A stretch of DNA of 64,000 nt. Source: Leptasterias polaris. Taxonomy: Eukaryota; Echinodermata; Asteroidea; Forcipulatida; Asteriidae. Each line of letters opens with the position of its first letter. Within the stretch, counting starts at the first letter, position 1. This document shows, one piece after another, positions 14,901 to 24,986 of the stretch. The stretch lies in the NCBI GenBank assembly GCA_037783415.1, contig JAZGTN010000017.1:2982501-3046500 (forward strand), written 5' to 3'. Both the position numbers and the translations under genes were made by a program. The notes under the pieces were generated by a model. It had not been told where the DNA came from. It was given only the letters and a program-made list of their open reading frames with translations, and did no database searches.

Positions 14901-17900
14901 CTAAACAGAGCACAATCTTTTGCAGTTTTGAGGAGATTTCTAGAAGGTATAATTGATTTTTTGTAAGAGTAAGTTCATCCTCTAAGTTTCCGTATGAAAA
15001 CACACTGCACAACATTACTTTTTTTACAGAAAATTTCTTATTTTTAGTCAGAACAACAGAAACAGTATTTTGAAGTATGTTTATGTTTATATCTGTGTGA
15101 AAACAGTTAACAGCGGGGATAATAAATAACAAAAAAATAATAGTTTGCATTTATAAAGCGCTTAATACAGGGTTTCTAAGGGCTGAAGTGAGATGATATT
15201 AAAAGCTGATTGTATAAACATACTAGATTGATCTAAATAAGTGAGTTTTGAGTTCAGTCTTAAATGAGTCCAGTGTCGTGGAGGCACGGATGTGGACGGG
15301 AAGGTTGTTCCAGAGAGTGGGTGCTGCAATTGAGAAGGCACTTTTTCTGTAGCGAGTGCGGGGGATAGGACCATTGTTGAATTCTAGGTGGGCGGAAAGA
15401 CGATGATCGAAGAACACAAGACGATGGTTGCTTTTTTGGAATAAGTAATTCTGAGATATATTTAGGGGCTAGGCCATGTTTAGCTTTGTATGCAAGAGTA
15501 AGAACTTTAAATTGGATCCTTTGAGATATAGGGAGCCAGTGTAAGGAGCACAGGACGGGAGTGATGTGATCTGATTTCTTTGTGCGAGAAACTAGACGGG
15601 CTGCTGAGTTCTGTATTCGTTGCAAGGGAGCAATGTGAGATGGGATCGTCTATTTTTTTATTTCCACCCTGACGGGATTATTTTGGTTGAAATCCAACCA
15701 ATGCTTCCTGTGTATTTGTTTCCCCGGGATTCAACTCGGGATTCCCTTGTACATGCCTTCATTTAATTGGCCATGCACTGATCTGAGGTGCCACTGGCTG
15801 TCTTCCTGAACTCGCAGTGTCGCACTTACATTTCACATTTCCCAGATCAAAGACGACCTAAATGCCAATGGCATAAATACGACTGTTCATGCTGCACAGG
15901 TTCGGGCTGGATGGCAGAGATGAATTTCAAGCATTGGAAAAACCATTAGACGCAGTGAAGTTTGGCTTCAGTAGCGATAGTTAGTAGTACATGTAGTAGG
16001 ATTAAAAAGGCACTGTGCAGACGGGGCTTTTCAAAACATGGATGTCAGGTTACACCAAAACAATTTTGCTCTTCATCCCCTTATGAAATCATCACTTCCT
16101 CACGATGACTATAGCAAGCTAGTAGAAACGTTGAGACCAATTGAGAACTCACTCCGCGGCAGTGAAGTTAATAACGAGAAGTCCCCTCGATCCACTAAGC
16201 GAAAGTAGTAGTCCTGTCAGATTTCCTACCTTCCGCTCAGGAAGTAGTTACTAAGCAGGACAGTTCTTTTCAGAACTGAGAAGTCTCAAAATTTTCGAAA
16301 AAATCTACTCCGCGACAGTAGAATAAGTAGCAAGACAAATTCTTAAAGAACATAATCTACCCAGCAAGTAGATATACAGTTGGTGTTACCCCAAACCAAA
16401 TATACATTGATACCTCACCATGCAATGCTTCAAATCCCACACAATTACATCCTCAATTAAAACTAAATTATCTTTTGGTTCCATTTTTTCTCAGGCTGGA
16501 GCATAAGAATATTGATCAGATGCACTCCCTGTTCCGAGCGGTTCATCAGTGCCCCTCCCTCACAAGACTGTGTGTCATCTCCAAGAACAGCCAGTAAGAT
16601 CTCAAGCTGAGAGTAGGGTTGAATGTAATGCAGAAGAGTTATCTTAAAGAGGAAGGGAAGGGACCATTTCAATTTTGTGATGTACTCATTTTCCAATAGA
16701 TAAGAGTCCACATGGGAGTGGGGAAAAAATTGCAAGTCTCTAACCTCACGTTAAAATGGCGTTAATTGCCATTGTATTTGATACTCTTCCAGTGCAAAAA
16801 TTGTCAACATCCAAAACATCTGGTGACATCATTTTGAGAAAAATGGGTCTCTACGTTTTTGTACGGTAAAGAATACAAGTACAGAAAATGCTCAGAACTT
16901 GTTGCCATCATTCATAAGCAGCCATTGTTATTCAGTTCGGAAAAGTTTGGCTGAAAAAGATATCATCTGACGTGAAGTTGTAAAGCAGAAACTATTTCTG
17001 TGCACACCTATTTGTTTAAGAAATAAAAGCAGAGTACCAGTCACAACAGTGAACAAAGTGGTATTTTTGCGATTAACAGTTTCTGCCACGCATATAGATT
17101 CGCCGAGGAAAGACTAAACTTTACTTTAGAGATTTGAAACCCAGTGACCAATCAAAGGGGTACAGAATGTATCAAATATACGCATTGCACAGTCTATTTT
17201 TGGCCACTAATGATGTAACATTTGTGGTTGTAATTATTGTTTTATCCAGAGTGAATCCAAATGAGCTTTTGATGATTTTCAACCGTTGCCCGAAACTCAT
17301 CCTGTTGTTTCTGGTGTGCTCGCTGCCAGTCATAGGCTGCAAGAGACTCAAGAATGAAATCAAGGCTCGGTAAGTTGGTTACTATTCCAGACAAATACTT
17401 TAATTTGCAGAGTAAATTAAAGCACCTATGAATAATATTTGTTGCATGGTGTTTTTGTGGTTACCCAATTCTGCTTTGCAAGGTCTTTCTATGCTTCTTG
17501 TTCTGAACAGCTGTATGAAACTTTGTTGTAACGCAGCAACAAGCGTTTTGTGAGCTTAGGTGGGAACAGTGTTTATATCATGTGACCAGTCACCTGCATA
17601 TTGATTAACCACTTTATGTCGGATGATATCTTTTTCACCCAAACTTTTCCAAACTGAATAATGGTAGGCTTTTATAAAATCTCTTTTTGTGCGGAGGTTT
17701 TTGTGTAATCTCAATTCCAGACCTTAGTCCTATTGTTGTAGGCTGACTCCAAAATTCCAGCCTACCATGGCTGATTATCGGCCATGGCTTACGGGTCAAG
17801 ATTCGGGCCTGTTCACAGTAAGACTTTCAATAATCTCTCAAAAGAGAACAAAAAGTCCCGGTTCATTTTATGAGAACTCTGTTGATTTTACTTTAATTAG

Positions 17901-18317
17901 TCAGTGTTTTATAGTGACAACAATATTCTTTAAAAAAACACCAACATTCTTTGGAAAGTTCTGAGAAATAATACTGCAAAGAGGTACAGTCAAGATTTGT
18001 AAATACCGACAGGAAGTGGTTAATAACACAATTACGATGATCTGTCCCAGCAGAGAGTACATAATGGAAACATGTGTGCCCACACCACTGATCTTATTAT
18101 ACTCTGCAGATACAGTTTAAGTCGTCCGGCTCTACTTGTCGCTATTAGTCCATATCCAGAATACCAGGACGACCTGGAAGAAATTACAAAGAAAATACCA
18201 AGCATCCACCTCACGGACTTTGTGTGTTACGAGAGCAGAGTTGCTTCAATTCCACCTTCCTGGCCTGAATTGGAGAAGATGATTAGAGATGAAGAAGAAG
18301 AGTCAGAATCAAGATGA
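5947..18317 (+). CDS. FBXL18: F-box and leucine-rich repeat protein 18
   Basis: Nine exons, 5947-6158, 8474-9305, 10115-10259, 10655-10829, 13522-13647, 14646-14894, 16495-16593, 17250-17369 and 18110-18317, sum to 2,166 bases with every phase matching: 721 residues plus TGA. Start ATG 5947 has a good context (AAGATGG); the reading frame is open upstream to a GTG at 5920 but has no earlier ATG. The F-box is residues about 30-70 (LEMLPTELLLNIMGYLP). The rest is leucine-rich repeats: FNISNCYWLTASQF, LKYLDIRGTDVP, LNISGLHLHH, LKTLSLPICCLADN, LTHLRSLVLAGLP, LCSLSLANLGPSGQ, then a C-terminal IHLTDFVCYESRV. The order and these segments match vertebrate FBXL18 throughout. As an F-box protein it would bind SKP1-CUL1 and select substrates for ubiquitination. 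The acidic tail (DEEEESESR) is weakly conserved. Exon 5 was found by phase and homology (QLQSLELIG) and is slightly less certain. Confidence 0.93.
6162..7187. mobile_element. TA-flanked non-autonomous DNA element at the FBXL18 exon 1 donor
   Basis: The left end CAGTCGTTTGACCAGTTC and right end GAACTGGTCAAATGACTG are inverted repeats (2 mismatches over about 25 bases), each bordered by TA (6160-6161 and 7188-7189). Extra internal copies of the TIR core GATCCCGAACTGGTCAA occur near 6763 and 7145, and a further GACCAGTTCAGGATCA near 6349. No transposase frame. The TA border is the +2/+3 position of the splice donor. Confidence 0.72.
7203..7278. repeat. Perfect 32-base-arm hairpin
   Basis: AGTTGCGATAATCGTAACCC and following bases up to 7234 are exactly reversed from 7247 to 7278 around a 12-base loop. 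The outer stem sequence recurs in the hairpin at 8297-8387. Confidence 0.85.
7617..7748. repeat. Inverted repeat around ATCCTGCCACCA
   Basis: GTATCCTGCCACCA near 7628 is mirrored by TGGTGGCAGGATAC near 7722, giving an imperfect foldback of about 130 bases inside FBXL18 intron 1. The remainder of 7281-8296 shows no gene; a C13 run lies at about 7788. Confidence 0.55.
8297..8387. repeat. Hairpin related to 7203-7278
   Basis: Left arm CGATAATCGTAACCCTCC then ATCCTCCCA; right arm TGGGAGGAT then GGAGGGTTATGAGTATCG. Same outer stem as the upstream hairpin but a different tip sequence. It lies about 85 bases before exon 2 of FBXL18. Confidence 0.7.
10875..11045 (+). repeat. Dispersed MITE-like repeat fragment
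   Basis: GGGTGTGTACAACATTGGTA, GATTGAAAATATAAATGTT and TTTGCTTGAAATGCTATAGC match 1622-1960 and 45545-45905. Partial copy just inside FBXL18 intron 4. Confidence 0.6.
11391..12045. mobile_element. DNA element with 34-base perfect TIRs and internal iterations
   Basis: CAATTCGTCGCGCGTACCAC and onward (11391-11424) is exactly reversed at 12012-12045. Inside, TTCACAAAGTGACCTA recurs at about 11584, 11711 and 11798 and a TIR-like GCGTACCACGAACTGACCTA at about 11671. No ORF of note; an intron-resident, non-autonomous element of unknown class. Confidence 0.75.
12749..13112 (-). mobile_element. Full-length tRNA-derived SINE
   Basis: On the minus strand: GGCCGAGCGGTTAAGAGCAC (A-box region), GTGTGGGTTCGAGTCCC (B-box region), GTGTCCCTGAGCAAGACACT, ACCCAGGGGTAAAATGGGTA, CTCCCCAGGGAGCTGAGATG and a (TTA)n tail. 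It lies in FBXL18 intron 4. Same family at 47021, 55350 and elsewhere. Confidence 0.85.
13201..13392. mobile_element. Foldback MITE, AATTTCATAGAGCTGCTTAA family
   Basis: Starts GGCTCAATTTCATAGAGCTG and ends CAGCTCTATGAAACTGGGCTC with a mirrored interior. It ends 130 bases before FBXL18 exon 5. Relatives at 60316, 60618, 62510 and the right edge. Confidence 0.8.
14365..14590 (-). mobile_element. tRNA-headed SINE, second family
   Basis: Minus strand: GTCGGGTTGGAGTAGTGGTA head, GGTTCGAATCACGCC B-box region, CACTATGTGGATTGGGTTCT, and CATGGGGTTCTTGGCTGG near the 3' end. Related copies at 51262-51500 (+), 39145-39400 (-) and a fragment at 27227-27320 (+). Confidence 0.75.
15125..15650 (-). mobile_element. 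LINE (CR1/L2-like) ORF2 C-terminal fragment
   Basis: Minus-strand frames read LQ/MQRIQNSAARLVSRTKK, SLHWLPISQRIQFK, LAYKAKHGLAPKYISELL and then, after a frameshift, RKSAFSIAAPTLWNNLP and TLDSFKTELKTHLFRS. This is the typical end of a CR1/L2-clade reverse transcriptase. The 3' flank (low coordinates) is the short UTR with TTATAAATGCAAACTATT. 5'-truncated, dead; in FBXL18 intron 6. Confidence 0.88.
16640..17115. mobile_element. MITE-like repeat related to 43047-43515
   Basis: TTAAAGAGG, then TTTTGTGATGTACTCATTTTCC and AAGTCTCTAACCTCA match, reversed, the right end of the element at 43047-43515. It fills most of FBXL18 intron 7. The right border is unclear. Confidence 0.5.
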
Positions 18318-18326
18318 TGAAGATCT

Positions 18327-18572
18327 GGACCCAATTTCATGGCTCTGCTTACCGCCAAATTCTGCACTTGCGATCACCGTTCTCCGCTTAAGCAAGCTCC
18401 GAATTTCTGCACTCGATGTGTAAGCGAAGAATGCCTTGTAATGTGGAGTGCACACATGCACTAGCCAAAATTTCCAACTAACCTGTGAAATATGCTTGAC
18501 ATAAGCGCAGAATTCCCTGCTTCTGTAAGCACCGATTCTTTGCTTATGGTAAGCAGAGACATGAGATTGGGC
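18327..18572. mobile_element. Foldback MITE, GGGCCCAATTTCATGGCTCTG family, in the FBXL18 3' UTR
   Basis: GGACCCAATTTCATGGCTCT... is mirrored by ...AGAGACATGAGATTGGGC. It begins only 10 bases after the FBXL18 stop codon, so it must lie in the 3' UTR unless cleavage is immediate. Relatives at 24743, 46343 and 61539. Confidence 0.82.
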
Positions 18573-20330
18573 GATGATGGTAAAGACAAGACGATCTAGT
18601 GCATCGGACTCAAGTTCTGCTAGCTGACTCATCGAAGCGAGACACTTATCACCAAGATGTCTTTTCTTAGTAGTTTTTTTTTTTGGGGGGGGGAGTTATC
18701 TTTGACCACAAAGGCTAGTTTTTGGTTGGGTTGATATTGAGGGGAAAAGGCATACTGTTAAAATAAAAAACTTTCAGAGGACATTGGTTCATTTTTATTT
18801 CAAATATTCTTCACACAAGATAAATAGATAATCACTTCCAACCCTTCACCATGTAAAGCATTAGTTAAATAGAGGAAAAACTATAGCATGTTGTGGCTGA
18901 GTGGTTTAGTGCATTGGACTTAAATTCAAGGGCCAAGTCATTGAGGTGTGGTTTCATGGACACCTGTGTCCTTGAGTGTCCTTGAGCATGACACTTTTGC
19001 TTCTATTTAATAGAAGAATTTTACATCAAAAAGAAGAATATTATTTGTAATTTTATCCAACACCAATGTACTCGGTACTTTTTCTGTAGAAAAAAACAAA
19101 ACAAAAACCCAGTCATATTACTCCTTTTATAATGTAGAATCAAATCCTAAACAATATGTAACTTATTTGGGATTTGACACGTGGGTTTCATAAAAAAAAT
19201 TAAGCCCAGGAAGGTTTACATCATTTCTGCAAGATTACAATTCTGACCTTTTTAACTGTACGGAAATGTTTTGTTTAATTTCATTTTGAACAACTCGCTT
19301 CAAAAGGAGAATCTCTTGGGTTTAACTTCGTAACTTTTGGTGTTTTCATGCAGTTTTTTATGAGCCCATCTGATGTTCATTAATGCACACACAGCATAAA
19401 CGTCTATCTATCTGGTAGGAAGTTGACATGTATATTAACTTCAAATGTAATAAATCTGGTCTAATTTAGTGCTCAACCCTCCACTAATCGCAAAAGAATC
19501 TATTTTAACTTTTGCCCAATTCGATCAGAGATGTCCCCTGAGCACCATACTAAAAGTGTACTTCATTATAACAAGTGGAAAGGAATCAAATTTCCATAAA
19601 ATACAAACTAGCTGCCACCATTACACAAAAATTGATTATTGTTATGTTTTGTTTTGCAAAAAACTCTATATTCTGTATTTAAACATCCAGTAATGACCAA
19701 TGAAGTGTCTTTACCAGGTTGTAAAGTTCATTAAACGATTTGTACAATTAAATTGTTCTCACAATAACTCAGGGTTGGTGATTATGATTAGCACATTTCT
19801 TCTATATGCATGGGGGATGTTGCCCAATGTGTTTGTGAGAGTGTGAGAACTTGATCCATATAGTATATTCATGGTTATTTATATTCATGGTTTATTAAAA
19901 ATCCGAACTTGTTGTCAGAGGCAAAATTGCAACGAATTGTACATACAAAATTACATAAAATGGTAAAAATTGCCAAAAAAATACAATAATATATACAAGC
20001 TGAAAATTTTGAATATACAACAATGTGGAAAAAGGGACAAAGGGACAACAAAACTGCTGGAACTTCAGTTAAATGATAAACGATCATTAGGCAAAATAAA
20101 ATATTTAAAAAAACTAAAAGAAAATTCCAACGCACCAAGCTGTAAAACACGCTAGAGTCAGACCTTGTTTGGATGTTTTTTCCGGTGGTCCTTGATGGTC
20201 AAGGGGTCTTCAAAAATCTTTGGAAATTGTTGGTGTTGATATGACTGGTTTGCCACAAAACAAGACATTGAGTTCTGTCCTTTACCAAACGGTTGATTAG
20301 ATGAACAGCAGTAGCTGTGGTCTTGGAAGT
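18573..20330. other. Downstream intergenic DNA with SINE fragments
   Basis: A candidate FBXL18 polyadenylation signal AATAAA is at 18762-18767. Tatty tRNA-SINE heads lie at about 18585-18640 and 18890-19010 (GTTGTGGCTGAGTGGTTTAG). A T-run/G-run sits at about 18669. The rest is AT-rich with no gene signal. Confidence 0.5.
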
Positions 20331-20369
20331 ATTTTGGCGGAGGTGCCAGTACGTGATGGAGTCCGCAAT

Positions 20370-20995
20370 TTTGTCAGGTCCTGTGTTAGGGTAAGATGAC
20401 AGGTCATAGGATCCAGGGGTCGAGAGGACAGGTCATAGAATCATGGGGGTTGGGGTAAGAGGCACATGTCATAGGATCTAGAGGGGTAAGAGGACATGTC
20501 AAGATGGCAGATAAATGAAATAAAGTTTTAATGAGATGTTTGGTGTAAGTGGATTGACAAAGTACGTTGCACTAGAAGGGTAACATCAAGGAAGGGGGGT
20601 GATCCCCCAATGATCCTATGACATGTCCTCTTACCCTTAACCTCCTTCCCCCTTCCCCTTAACCTCCTTCCCCCTTCCCCCTCCCGGATCCTATGACATG
20701 TCCTCTTAACCCCCATGAATATGACCTGTCCTCTTACCCCCATGATCCTTTGACCTGTCCTCTTACCCCCCACCCCCCATGATCCTACAACCTGTCCTCT
20801 TACACACCCCTCCCCCCCCCCCCCCCCCACATGATCCTATGACATGTCCTCTTACCCCCGTGATCCTATGACCTGTACTCTTACCCAACACCCCCTGGAA
20901 CCTATGACCTTTCCTCTTTACTCCCCTGGATCCTATATGATATATCCTCTTACCCCCCTCCCCCCTCCCCTGAATCCTATGACATGTCCTCTTGT
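20370..20995. repeat. Inverted minisatellite, GATCCTATGACATGTCCTCTTACCCC
   Basis: Units read GATCCTATGACCTGTCC then TCTTACCCCC on the + strand from about 20590 to 20995, but in the opposite orientation (AGAGGACATGTCATAGGATC) from about 20380 to 20510. At least ten units in all, with C-tract expansion near 20815. No coding content; open frames here are products of the repeat. Confidence 0.8.
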
Positions 20996-21319
20996 AAAAT
21001 CCGCAAAATAAAGAACGTGTGGTACAGACAATAAGTGATCTTAGATAAAGAGTTAGGCTTTTTGCGGAAAAAATCTCCTTTATAAAATGTAATGCTGTCT
21101 ACGCATGTTAAAAAAATCCAGAAATGTGCTAATCACCATCAATGACCATAATAACAAGGGTCTAACCACTTCAATGTTGTTATTATTGCCTGCTTAGACA
21201 TACAAAATAACTGCAAAAAGGCTGGTTGACACCACCTATGACCCTTTCTTGAACGAAGCAGTTGATTTTAATTATAAGCACAGCTGTATCAGGTACACAT
21301 TGACACATGTTTCATCCTC

Positions 21320-21673
21320 GCACTCAAAATTTCGATAGTGTAAATCTGTCTCCCCATCAATGCATGGATGGATAGCGGATGTGTGGACGAATGTAGTGTG
21401 GTGGTCGGTCGGATCGAGGGGGCGCCCTGCATGATATGAGCGCCTCTCTACTCTCTCTGGTTAAAATAATCACAAACAGTCTCTGCCATGTGTATTTGTG
21501 TGGGTGTGTGTACTTTGTTCATCGCTGTTACTGCATGAACTGAGTAGTGTCGAGCGGGAGGAGGTAGATCAAACTATCACAGTCGTCAGCTACATCTTGC
21601 ATGAGGTCGACTGTGCATTCGACATCCATGCGGTGCATGTGTTGTTACGTATCCGTAAGACTAAGAGAGATCG
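21320..21673 (+). promoter_or_regulatory. Candidate distal promoter and non-coding first exon of the second SUR-like gene
   Basis: A repeat-free, GC-richer island in otherwise AT-rich DNA, ending in a strong donor (GATCG|GTGAGTT at 21673/21674). No ABC-like protein is encoded. A plausible acceptor CAAATCCAG|G lies at 31364, 16 bases before the SUR start codon. The pairing is inference; it could equally be unrelated unique sequence. Confidence 0.25.
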
Positions 21674-23045
21674 GTGAGTTCCTACCTCCATGGTGAGTTT
21701 GAAACTACATAAATTCCATATAAACCATTTTTCCCTTTATATCCTCCCCTGTCTGCCTGTCCGGTTTTCGATGTAGTAGGGCCTATGCCTTTTTCTTTGA
21801 ATTGAAAAAAAATAAAAATATTCCATAATCAACTTGATGCCCTAATTACCTTCCTTTGTTTATAAGAAATATGCAAACATATATTAAAACGTGATGGACA
21901 TTGAAACTTTCACACCACGCACCGATCTTCGATGACTTCAATAGCGTCCCATTTGTTTTGAGTTTGACCTGTTTTCGATGCAAGAAGAAAGTATGGTGTC
22001 CGGGTGAAGCCATACGTGGAAGAAACATCTGCAGTGACTACAAGTGTTCTGTGAGACTTAGTGTATGACTCTATAGCCAGCAGTTTTCTTCATTTTATTC
22101 AACATATTTTTTATTTAGTTTTAAAACTAACCATGGTATTTTTCAAAAACTTAAACAAACAAAAAATTTAAAAAAAATGTCAATAATTCTTGGCTTTGAA
22201 ATCTTATTTTTATTTAGTTTTGTGTCTTTTTATGTTTCTTAACATTTATAATAAAGCATATAAATAAACAGTGATAATCGAATCACAAAGCTGATGTTTA
22301 AATTTTAATATTAATAACAAAAATGATAGAGTGTTACAAAAAAAAATTATCCAAACTATTAGAAAATGATATAAGGCATGTGGCTTCTTTAAGCCTCTGT
22401 ATTTTTTCCCCCAGAATGCTCAGCAGAATGTTCAGTCACATGATTTGATCATCGTGAATTGTGAATTGAAAAAGTGTTTGATGAAACTTTTTCGGTGGGG
22501 AAATTTTTTTTTATGGCCCCGACAGTATGACATATTTTTGTACCTTGCAGAAATGCCTAAAACACCACAACTTTTTGCATTTACAAGTGCAACTAAACCA
22601 GTGGAGCTAAGTTTTGGTCAAATGCAAGGAGACTCTTTGCTTGGCAAGTCAAACCACAAAAATTGTATCTAGGGACTGTTTACATCGCGCGCAGAGAGGT
22701 GAAAGATTTGCCTCGATTTCAGGGACGCCCTGAATACAGGGCGTCCTACGATATAATAATAATATCACTTTTAACTGTTTAAATTTAATCAGTATCAATC
22801 AGTATCAGCCTCAGTGTCACTATCACTAGTAAAAGTATCACAGTATCATTTGTTGTACTATCCCTGACTATCACTCTGACTCGGTAAGACTAGATTAACA
22901 CTGTATCACTATAAAATAGTAGTATTGATATCGATCAGTATCACTCAGTCATCACACTAGTCTTTAGCTTTGTACCAATTGGTCAAATAAGCGGACCTTG
23001 CTTTAACTATGCTAATTACCATAACCATGGTCAAACATGGGTCGC
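21674..23045. other. AT-rich intergenic DNA
   Basis: No gene recognised. A short hairpin GGGACGCCCTGA/ACAGGGCGTCCT is at about 22722-22747, and a degenerate AGTATCA/ATCACT-rich stretch at 22780-22960 borders the foldback element to its right. A 75-codon open frame at 22445 has no recognisable features. Confidence 0.4.
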
Positions 23046-23639
23046 ACTAGCCGACAACTGACAAGGCCTGATGACAACTGCCGACAACAAATTTTAAATG
23101 CACTTTCAAACATTGTTTGAACAAAAATAAACCGTGAAATCTATGTAAAAGAGTCATTTATTTATAATGTATCCAAATCACCTTCAATCTGTTGTTGAAA
23201 AAGTTTTACTTTTAATTGTTAAAAAAAAAAAAAAAAAATTACCACGAATTAGTAACGACAAGTACTTTCCGCCTTGTTGTCTTTGGACCGTACAATATAC
23301 CATTCATTATACTGCAGGGGGTGCTGAAAACGGCAAGTTAAGTAGTCTTTATTTCAATAGTATCTTTTGAAAAACCAACATGGTACTAGTAGTAAAATTA
23401 CAGCCAGTAAATACTTCTATTCCTTTCATTAAAAAAAATAAATAAAACTAGACATTAAGTGTTTGTCGACAAACACAAAGCTGTTCCGTGTTTTTTTGCT
23501 TCGATTAAGTGCTTCAAAGCTTTAAAGTTGGTCTGATTTAAAAATAGAAGACTCTTGACCTTTTTGACAAGCCCCTTTTCACCTAAGTGTGCCTAAAAAC
23601 CTAAACCTGGTCTTCATTCTGATACTGATTCGAAAGGAG

Positions 23640-24290
23640 CTTTTAAACCAGAATTAAAGGTCAACATGGGGTCATGGTAACCCATATCTAACATTTAATG
23701 CTCAAAGGGTTTATAACTGAAAAGAAATTGAATATCGGTTGTGTAGTTCTTGAGATATGGTCCCACTTCCGGTTGACCCAGAAGTAAAGGTCAACATGGG
23801 GTCACGGTTACCCAAGGCTAAATCTCCAATGCCCAAAAGGAGTCCATAACTGAAAAAAGTTTGAAAATTGGTTGTGTAGTTCTGCAGATATGGTCTCACT
23901 TCCGGTTGACCCGGAAGTAAAGGTCAACATGGGGTCACGGTTACCCAAGGCTAATCTCCAATGACCAAGGAGTCTAAAACTGAAAAAAGTTTGAACTTCG
24001 GTTGTGTAGTTCTTGAGATATGGTCCCACTTCCGGTTGACCTAGAAGTAAAGGTCAACATGGGGTCACAGTTACCCAAGGCTAATCTCCAATGCCCAAGG
24101 AGTCTATACCTGAAAAAAGTTTGAAAATCGGTTGTGTAGTTCTTGAGATATGGTCCCACTTCCGGTTGGCCCGGAAGTAAAGGTCAACATGGGGTCACGC
24201 TTACCCAAGGCTAATTTCCAATGCCCAAGGAGTCTATAACTGAAAAAAGTTTGACGATCGGTTGTATACTTTTCGAGATACAGTGGTCTC
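23640..24290 (+). repeat. Five-unit 130-133 base tandem array with DR5-type and ETS-type motifs
   Basis: AGGTCAACATGGGGTCA starts at 23658, 23788, 23921, 24051 and 24181. Four units also hold ACTTCCGGTTGACC followed by CGGAAGT or a near variant, then AAGGAGTCTATAACTGAAAA and GGTTGTGTAGTTCTTGAGAT. The motif AGGTCA-N5-GGGTCA is a DR5 nuclear-receptor half-site pair by sequence. Lies inside the foldback element. Confidence 0.85.
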
Positions 24291-24742
24291 AAGATTGGCT
24301 AATTAAATATTCACCTCGCTGTAAATGGGCTAATTAATTAAGAATTAAAAACAAAATTACATTGAGAGTTAAGTTCATGTACTAAGCTTCAATTTGATAT
24401 AGGATCTAACTCTTTCATATTTTTACGCTTTAGGATATTAAGGTCACATGCACGGTTGTGTAAACAGGTTTTTTTACTTGAAATTTTGTTTATGAAACTG
24501 CTGTTACACGGGTCACCAACTGTTTCAGAAACGGTTACACGTTTAAAAAAAATAACCATGAATTAATGCGCAGGCTTATACGTAAGCCTGTGACGGTTAC
24601 ACGGTTAAGTGACAGATCTTACGGTTAAACGTTCACATTTGTACGGTTCGGATAAACGTTGAAAAGTGTTTTGTTAGTATATTATAGTCCGTAGGGGGAA
24701 AAAACGCTTTGAAAAGTAACAATTCTATGGCACATCATTTCA

Positions 24743-24986
24743 GGGCCCAATTTCATGGCTCCCCTTAATGCTGAATTCTGCGCTTGGGGTCACCATTCTC
24801 CGCCTACCGAGCAAGCACAGAATTTCTGCGCAAGCTGTGTAAGCGTAGAATGCCTATACATGGACTACGCAAGCACACATAATTCCATGCTAACCCGTGT
24901 ACTACGCTTGACATAAGCGCGGAATTACCTGCTTCCGTAAGCGCCGATCCTTTGCCTACGGTAAGCAGAGCCATGAAATTGGGCCC
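24743..24986. mobile_element. Foldback MITE, GGGCCCAATTTCATGGCTC family
   Basis: GGGCCCAATTTCATGGCT at the left is mirrored by AGCCATGAAATTGGGCCC at the right. Internal CGCTTGGGGTCACCATTCTC and AAGCGTAGAATGCCT are shared with 18327 and 61539. It is nested in the 3.7 kb foldback element. Confidence 0.88.

Noticed and set aside
20528..20830. Glycine/arginine-rich 100-codon minus-strand frame
   Set aside because: It is translation of the minisatellite.
22445..22672. 75-codon frame upstream of the foldback element
   Set aside because: No signal, homology or splice context; AT-rich chance frame.
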